Assembly (NCBI GenBank): GCA_003527885.1
Contig: DPWB01000391.1
Coordinates: 1 to 9,144 of the forward strand
Source: Candidatus Competibacteraceae bacterium
Lineage (GTDB): Bacteria; Pseudomonadota; Gammaproteobacteria; Competibacterales; Competibacteraceae
Direction of reading: 5' to 3'
DNA length: 9,144 bases
The first letter of the stretch is position 1. Each line of letters begins with the position of its first letter. Below, piece after piece: positions 1 to 5,417 of the stretch. Made by a program: the position numbers and the translations under genes. Below the pieces are notes generated by a model. The model was not told the origin of the DNA, did no database searches, and saw nothing but the letters and a program-made list of their open reading frames with translations.

Positions 1-60
1 GAAGACGGCATACGAGATCTAGTACGGTCTCGTGGGCTCGGAGATGTGTATAAGAGACAG
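1..60 (+). other. Illumina Nextera i7 adapter (sequencing artefact)
   Basis: This is synthetic sequence, not genome. Bases 1-18 match the 3' part of the Illumina P7 oligo (GAAGACGGCATACGAGAT), bases 19-26 (CTAGTACG) are an 8-base i7 index, and bases 27-60 match the Nextera read-2 transposase adapter, ending in the 19-base Tn5 mosaic end (AGATGTGTATAAGAGACAG, 42-60). The three parts fit together with no spare base, so genomic sequence begins at 61. The mosaic end should not be annotated as a transposon. Its presence means reads were not fully trimmed before assembly. Confidence 0.99.
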
Positions 61-165
61 GTACAGGATGGCGTTAAGAACTTGCAAGTTGGTGAGGCTG
101 ACATTCCGGCGCTGGCGCGGCAGACAGTCTTCAATCAGGCGGTATTGGGCTTCGGTGAGTTCCAT
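61..165 (-). CDS. IS5-family transposase, N-terminal fragment (partial)
   Basis: The frame opens with ATG at 165-163 and reads 35 codons (MELTEAQYRLIEDCLPRQRR, then a segment ending NLQVLNAILY) to base 61, where the adapter begins. The LTEAQYRLIEDCLP and VSLTNLQVLNAILY stretches are typical of the N-terminal DUF4096-type domain of IS5-family DDE transposases, which cut and rejoin the ends of the element. The DDE catalytic residues would lie further downstream and are not present here. The gene points the same way as the helicase. The break is an assembly end, not evidence that the transposase is truncated in the cell. Confidence 0.85.
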
Positions 166-207
166 GGCCGGAGAATATCACGCTCCCTAATTAGTGTGAA
201 CACGCCC
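61..207 (-). mobile_element. IS5-family insertion sequence, left end only
   Basis: The element is represented by its terminal 42 bases plus the first 35 codons of its transposase; the rest is lost at the adapter junction. The outer boundary is placed near 207 because the helicase reading frame matches its family up to about base 210 and then diverges. On the minus strand the presumed terminus begins GGGCGTGTTCACACTAATTA, just after a CTA; the junction tetramer CTAG (207-210) resembles the short CTAR/TA-containing targets known for IS5-family groups. The second terminal repeat is not in the window, so the exact boundary and target duplication are inferred. Confidence 0.75.
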
Positions 208-2244
208 TAGCAGGTCATCCCTTGCCCGCGTGCAGGCCACGTAAAGCAAATGGCGTTCGGTGTCGTAAACCTCCCGCAAATCGGCATCATCGCCAACAGT
301 TTCGATGCGTTCCTGCAAAGGGATAACCTCGTCGTCGCACGCCATCACGACCACGGCGCGGAATTCCAAGCCTTTGGCGAGGTGCATCGTGCTGATCGAG
401 ACCTGTCCGCTTTGAGCTTCAACGGTGTGCCCATCAAGGATTTCGAACGAGAGTCCCGCAGTTTTTACAGCCGCTTTGGCGCGCTCCATTTGCGACGCCG
501 ACCGAACGAAGACGCCCAACTCGTGCGGAAGTACGCCCGCGTCGATTCGTTGGGCTATCCATCCGGCAACCTGCTCGATTTCTTCGCGCTCGCCGTTCAA
601 CGTGCGCACCGTGGGCGGCGGGCCGTTAAACGCGGAAACCGTATCGCCGCGCTTCTCGTCGTTGCCATCGACGTCAGTGACCACCGGGTCGAGCAGTCGG
701 TCCGCCCGAGAGCGGATTTGATGCGACGTCCGGTAATTGACGCGCAGGGTCCGCGCGCGCCCTCGGATGTCCACGCCGAGCGCTTTCCAGGAGAAAGGCT
801 GCTGAAAGATGCGTTGTCCCAGGTCGCCGGCGAAGAAGAGCGCATCCGGTCGCCCGCCGCCCAGCACGGCTAAAAACCGCAGATGAGCGACGCCGATGTC
901 CTGGGCTTCATCAACCACCGCAAAGTCGAAGATCGTCTTGTTACTGCGGGTGATCGCAACGGCCAGCTCGGTGAAAAGCTCGGCTTGCGTTATTAGCCCG
1001 CGCGCCTGCAACGCCGCGCGCACTCGTTCGAAGATGGCCCACAATACGGCGCGCTGGGCTTCAGGGAGCCGCGTTTTCCGGCCCAGGCGCGCGACATCGC
1101 GATAGCCTTCCCAGGTTTCCAATTGCCAAGCATCGACCACCTGCTCCCATTCGGCAAGTAGGAAATGCAACCCGAATTTATGACCGTTGACCGCTTGGGC
1201 CGCTTCATCCAGCAACTGGCGGATGACATCGCGACCCGCAATGACAGCGGGGCCGAGGCGCGCCTTATAAAGCCGCAACCCGATGGCGTCCAGCGAGTGG
1301 ACATCGATGCGCTCGGCCAAGCGGGGTTCGTTGCCGAGCAACCGTTTGAGCTTGCCGTGCAGCGCGTTAGCCAGCGTGTCCGAGAATGTGGTCAGCAACA
1401 CGCGCGCATCCGCATGGGCGCGCGCCAGATAGGCGGCCCGGTGCAAGGCGACGATAGTTTTGCCGGTTCCCGCCGAACCGGAGACCCGCGCCGGGCCGTT
1501 GAAATCCCGTTCGACCCATTGCCGCTGGTCGGGATGCAGAAAGATCGTCCATTTTTCCCACGGGTAGTCGAGCGCTCGCTGTAATTCCTCCACGTTACCC
1601 ATCACCCGGAACCGGCGCTGCGCGTCGGGGTGATCGAACGGATTCGTTGTGGTGATCGGCAGTGTTGGCCGTCGGGGTTGACCGCCGGTTGCCAGTTCGA
1701 GCAAGGCTTCAGCCGCCTCCGCCGGCAAATGGTCCGCCAAAGCCAGCAGCGTATCTTCAGTGGCTTGCTTGATGGTTTCGAGCCATTCGGGCGGAACTCC
1801 CCAGCCTAGCAGTTCGTCGTCGCCATACCCGGCAAACAACGGTTTGGCGGCTGGGGTTGGCTTTGATGGAGGCAAACCGGTCGGGCCATAAACCGGGGCC
1901 ACGATCTCCCGCACGGTTTGTCGGATTTCGATCAGTTGGGCGGCCCCTGTGGTGGGATGCGTTTCCAGCTTGCGTCGTTCCGCCCATTCATAAGCCCGGT
2001 CATGGTGGCCGACGTAACAGAGCAAGAGGCTGTGCTCGCTCCTGTGAACGATCAGCCGGAGGTCTTGGCTGACCCGCACCGACCAGAAGTTTTTATCCTT
2101 CGCCCGGTCGAGTTTGTGGAAGCTCAGGCCGGGGTTGGCGGGGTTTATCTGGAGGTCGAACGCCGTGGTCTTGACGGCTTTCTGCTCTTCGCCGGTCAAG
2201 TTGGCGAGGCTGGCGGTGAAGGTGTCGGCAATGCGAAATTCCAT
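187..2244 (-). CDS. SF1 (UvrD-like) helicase with RelE/ParE-like N-terminal domain, 3' end replaced by IS
   Basis: A 685-aa ATP-dependent DNA helicase associated with the restriction-modification genes upstream. Residues 1-95 resemble the RelE/ParE toxin fold (HKLDRAKDKNFWSVRV, then LRLIVH and HHDRAYEWAERRK), but whether this domain is active is unknown. The helicase core follows: HPDQRQWV 237-244, Walker A GSAGTGKT 256-263, Walker B VVDEAQD 443-449, motif III GDLGQRIFQ 473-481, NYRTS 503-507, motif V STMHLAKGLEF 618-628, motif VI LLYVACTRARD 666-676. All core motifs remain. The last six residues, GRVHTN, and the TAG stop come from the adjoining insertion sequence; family members usually continue for about 15 more residues. 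The start ATG lies three bases after the Mod stop codon and has AAGGTG as ribosome binding site inside the Mod 3' end, so translation is probably coupled to Mod. Its role in defence is inferred from context. Confidence 0.9.
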   Translation of the reverse strand: MEFRIADTFTASLANLTGEEQKAVKTTAFDLQINPANPGLSFHKLDRAKDKNFWSVRVSQDLRLIVHRSEHSLLLCYVGHHDRAYEWAERRKLETHPTTGAAQLIEIRQTVREIVAPVYGPTGLPPSKPTPAAKPLFAGYGDDELLGWGVPPEWLETIKQATEDTLLALADHLPAEAAEALLELATGGQPRRPTLPITTTNPFDHPDAQRRFRVMGNVEELQRALDYPWEKWTIFLHPDQRQWVERDFNGPARVSGSAGTGKTIVALHRAAYLARAHADARVLLTTFSDTLANALHGKLKRLLGNEPRLAERIDVHSLDAIGLRLYKARLGPAVIAGRDVIRQLLDEAAQAVNGHKFGLHFLLAEWEQVVDAWQLETWEGYRDVARLGRKTRLPEAQRAVLWAIFERVRAALQARGLITQAELFTELAVAITRSNKTIFDFAVVDEAQDIGVAHLRFLAVLGGGRPDALFFAGDLGQRIFQQPFSWKALGVDIRGRARTLRVNYRTSHQIRSRADRLLDPVVTDVDGNDEKRGDTVSAFNGPPPTVRTLNGEREEIEQVAGWIAQRIDAGVLPHELGVFVRSASQMERAKAAVKTAGLSFEILDGHTVEAQSGQVSISTMHLAKGLEFRAVVVMACDDEVIPLQERIETVGDDADLREVYDTERHLLYVACTRARDDLLGRVHTN

Positions 2245-2361
2245 GATTTACACCTTGAACACCTTCATGACTTCATCGCCCAGGTGATTGATGACCTTGA
2301 CCGCGATCCTGCCGCTTTTTGGTTTCTCGAACGGGCGGGAGGTGTCGCTGTTCAGCGTGGC

Positions 2362-4173
2362 CTAGGCCTCGGCGTTGATCTCGGCTTTCAGTGTTGTCTT
2401 CAGGGCGGAATAGGGGTCGTTCGCGCCGAGAAAATAGGCGTGACGGACGAAGAAGCTTTCTTCGTTGTAGTCGGTGTCGATGAACCAGCAGGCGATGCCG
2501 TCAGGACCGTCGCTGACAACTTCGCCGGTCTGGGGTTTGAACACATCCACGCCGTTGACTTTCACCCGTAGCTGGCCGTCTGGCTCCGGCAGGAGGGCGA
2601 TGTCCGGTTCGCCGAAGATGACGAACAGGTTCCCTTTGCCGGTGTTTTTCAAATCCTCGGCCATGTGCAGGTCGGCGTTCATGCGGGCCTTGAGCACGGG
2701 GATGCGGCCCAGTTTGCTGAATTCGGTGGTATGCGCCTCGTAATTGAAGGCGCAGGCGATGAGCACGTCGAATCCGGCATCCCCAGCCTCGCGGGCGGCG
2801 GCGACCAGATCGATGCGCTGCACGGTGCCAAATTCCGGGCCGATGAAGAGGGCGGCGCGCTTTTCGGTCTCGCCTTCGCGGTAGCGACCTTCGGCGCAAA
2901 CCCGATCACCGGGCCAGGGCGTGAGGGCGGTAAAGGCGATGCGGTCTTCTTTGTGCGCCTGTTGCACGCCGGCGGCCTTGAGGTTTTCCAGAACCATCTG
3001 GGGGAAGGATTGTTTGGCTTGGTAGTCGGCGGTGTTTTCCTTCAGAGGGTCGATCCATCGGCCGTTTTCATCCACGCCCAGCACGCGGTGGGGGCTGAGG
3101 CTTTCCACCGTGAACGGGCCAGCGACGCGGACCTTCTTCGAGTCGGCGTAGGGCTTGTCGTAGAGAGTTTCAAACTCGGCTTTGGCGGCGATGGATTTGT
3201 CGATTTCCTGCTGCCGGGCGATGCGGGCCTGCCACCAGTCGGCGTGCAGTTTTTTGGCCGCATCCGGCCACGAGTCATCGGTGCTGCGCGGAATCTCCCA
3301 CTCTTGCCAAGTCTGGTTTAACGCGGTATTCAATTGTTCGCGCAACGGCTCCAGCTTCGCCTGCCATTTCTCCCAGATGACATCAATTTCGGCGTTATTG
3401 GCGATGGATTTGAGGGTGATGTGCGGCACCCGCTCGTAGACAAAGCCGTGGCGGATGTTGCCCTGCGCCGGTTGCGTGCTGGGTGTGGTGCGGGTGATTT
3501 CGGCTTCTTTGATCTGGCCTTCGCGGGAATCGGCTAGCAGGTAAGCGGGATAGCGCGCGCCCATGAGGCGGGCGCGGGCCAGCGCCAGCGCGACACGGGA
3601 GGTGTCAATGGTGATCCAGCGACGGCCCCATTGCTCGGCGACATACGCCGTGGTGCCAGAACCGCAGGTCGGGTCAAGTACGAGGTCGCCGGGGTCGGTG
3701 GTCATGAGGAGGCAACGTTCAATGACCTTCGTGTTGGTTTGAACGACATAGATTTTGTCTTCGGTGAAAGAACCTGTGCCTGTGTCTGTCCATACATTGG
3801 AAAAAGGGATGACTGGGAAATCGTCGAGGAATCTCACATATTGAACTGTACCTTGTGAGGTAGGCCAAAGCCGGTCAGCTTTGGCCAAGCGAGTCAGGCC
3901 CGTTAACTCAGTCTTAAAGGTTCCTTTTCCCGGTGTGAACGTCTGGCCACGGAAGTTGAATCTTTGCACATCTGCTTCGCCTGCTGGCCGTGAGCTTGTT
4001 AGGTTATCTGGACGGAACACGCGCGCGCTGTCAGGAAGTGTTGATGAATCAGCTTTCTGAGCCTTGGTCATTCTCCAACTCACGCCAGATGAATCACGCG
4101 CCAGCGCATAGACCTGATCTGCGGAAGGCTTTGACCTGTTCAGGCTCGCGGGTGATGTGATCGGCGTTGCCAT
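2362..4173 (-). CDS. Mod C-terminal fragment: target-recognition region, SAM-binding motif and long C-terminal extension
   Basis: A 603-residue open frame. Its first 18 or so residues are an out-of-frame reading of the N-terminal fragment; native Mod sequence resumes near ADQVYALA. Residues about 20-135 form the probable target-recognition region. Motif X (KIYVVQTNTKVIERCLLMTT, 140-159) and the SAM-binding motif I (DPTCGSGTT, 167-175) follow, in beta-class order. Residues from about 230 to the end are a long extension without motifs I can name, containing FDVLIACAFNYEAHTTEFSK and ending at an amber codon. The ATG at 4173 lies inside the N-terminal fragment and has no obvious claim to be a natural start, so independent translation is doubtful. 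The fragment lacks DPPY. Confidence 0.8.
   Translation of the reverse strand: MATPITSPASLNRSKPSADQVYALARDSSGVSWRMTKAQKADSSTLPDSARVFRPDNLTSSRPAGEADVQRFNFRGQTFTPGKGTFKTELTGLTRLAKADRLWPTSQGTVQYVRFLDDFPVIPFSNVWTDTGTGSFTEDKIYVVQTNTKVIERCLLMTTDPGDLVLDPTCGSGTTAYVAEQWGRRWITIDTSRVALALARARLMGARYPAYLLADSREGQIKEAEITRTTPSTQPAQGNIRHGFVYERVPHITLKSIANNAEIDVIWEKWQAKLEPLREQLNTALNQTWQEWEIPRSTDDSWPDAAKKLHADWWQARIARQQEIDKSIAAKAEFETLYDKPYADSKKVRVAGPFTVESLSPHRVLGVDENGRWIDPLKENTADYQAKQSFPQMVLENLKAAGVQQAHKEDRIAFTALTPWPGDRVCAEGRYREGETEKRAALFIGPEFGTVQRIDLVAAAREAGDAGFDVLIACAFNYEAHTTEFSKLGRIPVLKARMNADLHMAEDLKNTGKGNLFVIFGEPDIALLPEPDGQLRVKVNGVDVFKPQTGEVVSDGPDGIACWFIDTDYNEESFFVRHAYFLGANDPYSALKTTLKAEINAEA
3721..4080 (-). other. 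Low-GC target-recognition block within mod
   Basis: By hand count 178 of these 360 bases are G or C (49%); the first 120 bases (3721-3840) are 43%. Two lines further along the same gene (2761-2880) count 83 of 120 (69%). The block encodes the region between the DPPY block and motif X, where Type III Mod proteins carry target recognition. A sharp base-composition change here suggests that the recognition segment was exchanged by recombination. Boundaries are approximate. Confidence 0.6.
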
Positions 4174-4708
4174 CTTTCACGTCGCGGCTGGTCGTTGACC
4201 ACTGAAAGTTGCTGTTGAATTTGATGCCGTAGGGCGGATCGAGGTAAATGCACTGCACTTTGCCGCGCAACCCCTCGCGCTCGGCCAAGCTGGCCATCAC
4301 CTGGAGGGAATCGCCGAGAATCATCCGGTTCGACCAGTTCTGGTCATGCTGGTAAAACTCGGTCTTGTCCACGTCGTGCGGGATGCCGTTGAAGTCGGCG
4401 AAAAGATCAAATTGGGTTTCAGCGGTTTTCTGGGATTGGCGCAACAGATCGCCGATCAACGCCTTGGGATAAACCTTCTCCTGGATGTACAGCAGCGGTG
4501 CGGGGGCCACCAAATCGCTCCAATCCTGTTCGTCCTTGCCGCGCCAGACCAACTGGGGATCGAGGTCAGTGTTGCGCGAGTAGCGCACTTTTCGCGGGCT
4601 CTCGATTTCTTGCTGGACGATGGACTGCTGCTCGGCGGCGGGGATGTTCTTGCGCTTGGCGTCGTGCGTGAAGTCCACGACCGTTTTGGAGGAGCTTGAT
4701 TTGGCCAT
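4094..4708 (-). CDS. Mod N-terminal fragment with DPPY catalytic motif
   Basis: A 204-aa open frame carrying the start of the methyltransferase. Catalytic motif IV is DPPY at residues 157-160, in the context CIYLDPPYGIKFNSNFQW, preceded by the NWSNRMILGDSLQVM segment typical of Type III Mod proteins. Native sequence runs to about residue 196 (EPEQVKAFR); the last eight residues, RSGLCAGA, are out-of-frame product ending at a TGA. The SAM-binding motif is missing, so this fragment cannot methylate alone. Ribosome binding site is weak: an AAGGA lies 14-18 bases before ATG inside the end of the toxin gene, suggesting coupling to the toxin. Confidence 0.8.
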   Translation of the reverse strand: MAKSSSSKTVVDFTHDAKRKNIPAAEQQSIVQQEIESPRKVRYSRNTDLDPQLVWRGKDEQDWSDLVAPAPLLYIQEKVYPKALIGDLLRQSQKTAETQFDLFADFNGIPHDVDKTEFYQHDQNWSNRMILGDSLQVMASLAEREGLRGKVQCIYLDPPYGIKFNSNFQWSTTSRDVKDGNADHITREPEQVKAFRRSGLCAGA

Positions 4709-4717
4709 GCCGTTTTC

Positions 4718-5143
4718 TCAGTCCTTGAACGGGTTTTCGATGGTTAAGCCTTCGATCCGCTGGCCGTCTTGGAGGTCTTCGGAAAGCACGCGCGTGCAAC
4801 CCGATTCCAGAGCGGCTGCCAGGATCAGGCTGTCGTAGAAGCTGTACCGGTAACGCTCTTGCAGTTCCAGCGCGCGGCCGTACAGCGCCGGGCTGGGCAT
4901 GATGCGCCAGAGCGGAACCAGTACATTGCGCAGAAAAATTTGGCGGTCCTCGGGGCGGACGGCGACTTGAAACTTGCGGCTGATCACCTGCAATGTTTCT
5001 TGTACGACCTGGAAGCTGATGACCCCCGTACCTTGCAGATGAGCTTGCTTCACCAAGCGGCTTGCAACCCCCTGCTTCGCGGGGTTAGCCCCGTCCAGCG
5101 TATAGAGCAATATGTTGGAATCGAGAAAATCAACGTCGCTCAT
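4718..5143 (-). CDS. PIN-domain ribonuclease toxin (VapC-like)
   Basis: A 141-aa protein of usual PIN toxin length. PIN toxins are Mg-dependent ribonucleases that block translation when their antitoxin is lost. The acidic residues expected in the active site are visible: D8 in FLDSNILLY, E49 in VVQETLQV, D104 in SFYDSLI and D123 in LSEDLQDG. The ATG at 5143 overlaps the antitoxin gene by 14 bases and has GAGGAA just upstream, a good ribosome binding site inside the antitoxin 3' end, so the pair is translationally coupled. It ends nine bases before the Mod start. The RNA target is unknown. The gene appears intact. Confidence 0.9.
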   Translation of the reverse strand: MSDVDFLDSNILLYTLDGANPAKQGVASRLVKQAHLQGTGVISFQVVQETLQVISRKFQVAVRPEDRQIFLRNVLVPLWRIMPSPALYGRALELQERYRYSFYDSLILAAALESGCTRVLSEDLQDGQRIEGLTIENPFKD

Positions 5144-5357
5144 TCATTTCCTCGCGGGTAAACTTGCGGCCGCCCGAACTCGCATACTCCCGAATTCGCT
5201 CAATGGTTTCCATGGCCTTTTCGGCTTGCCGTTTACGGGCATAGCTTTCCAGCCATAAGCGGAATTGTTCGTTGAGTGTGGTGTTATCCGCTTGCGCGGC
5301 CTCACGGGCTTCTTCGATCAAAGTCTCGTCGGCGGAAAACGTGATATTTCTGTTCAT
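5130..5357 (-). CDS. Ribbon-helix-helix-like antitoxin of the PIN toxin
   Basis: A 75-aa protein directly upstream of and overlapping the PIN toxin, the standard antitoxin-first layout. The N-terminus (NITFSADETLIEEAREAAQA, then NTTLNEQFRLWLESY) fits a ribbon-helix-helix DNA-binding fold: a short strand followed by two helices. The charged tail (SSGGRKFTREEMNERR) is the likely toxin-binding part. It would neutralise the toxin and, as is usual in the family, repress its own promoter. The ATG at 5357 is preceded at once by the palindrome CGGGAATTCCCG, which contains the GGGA ribosome binding site. Exact VapB subfamily not determined. Confidence 0.85.
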   Translation of the reverse strand: MNRNITFSADETLIEEAREAAQADNTTLNEQFRLWLESYARKRQAEKAMETIERIREYASSGGRKFTREEMNERR

Positions 5358-5369
5358 CGGGAATTCCCG
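5358..5369. promoter_or_regulatory. Perfect palindrome over antitoxin ribosome binding site
   Basis: CGGGAATTCCCG is a perfect 12-base palindrome touching the antitoxin ATG and containing its GGGA Shine-Dalgarno element. It is a plausible operator for autoregulation by the ribbon-helix-helix antitoxin, or an RNA hairpin limiting translation. Function is inferred from position only. Confidence 0.45.
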
Positions 5370-5383
5370 TGTTTGTTAAACAC
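5369..5383. promoter_or_regulatory. Inverted repeat upstream of antitoxin, candidate operator
   Basis: GTGTTT and AAACAC flank a 3-base GTT centre, abutting the palindrome at 5358-5369. Two adjacent symmetric sites just upstream of an antitoxin start are consistent with cooperative binding by a ribbon-helix-helix repressor. No clear -35/-10 pair was found, although the surrounding 5370-5406 is AT-rich (a TATATT occurs on the minus strand). Confidence 0.4.
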
Positions 5384-5412
5384 TAAAAATATACACGAGA
5401 TAAATGCTCGTG
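5383..5412 (-). terminator. Possible intrinsic terminator after res
   Basis: On the minus strand CACGAG (5412-5407) pairs with CTCGTG (5399-5394) across a 7-base loop, followed by TATATTTTTAG. It begins six bases after the res stop codon. The 6-bp stem is short for a strong terminator, so partial read-through into the toxin-antitoxin and mod genes is likely. Confidence 0.4.
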
Positions 5413-5417
5413 CGGAT

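Larger units (their letters stand above)
2248..4708 (-). pseudogene. mod: Type III-like DNA methyltransferase (Mod), disrupted by deletion/frameshift and amber stop
   Basis: Full extent of the Mod gene as it would read without its lesions. It modifies DNA (beta-class amino-methyltransferase order: DPPY motif first, SAM-binding motif later) and in Type III systems also supplies target recognition to Res. ATG at 4708-4706 lies nine bases after the toxin stop; TAA at 2250-2248 lies three bases before the helicase ATG. Two lesions are visible: loss of frame near 4118-4125, where sequence expected between the DPPY block and the target-recognition region is absent, and a TAG at 2364-2362. Past the TAG the same frame reads on for 37 sensible residues (ATLNSDTSRPFEKPKSGRIA through the ending DEVMKVFKV), as expected for this family's C-terminus. 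The total length, 2461 bases, is not a multiple of three, confirming the frame loss. It may be a true pseudogene or an assembly fault. Confidence 0.85.

Noticed and set aside
42..60. Tn5 mosaic end suggesting a transposon
   Set aside because: It is part of a complete Nextera library adapter, not a genomic transposon end.
1918..2571. 217-codon plus-strand open frame across the mod-helicase junction
   Set aside because: Antisense to two recognised genes; no ribosome binding site or recognisable fold.
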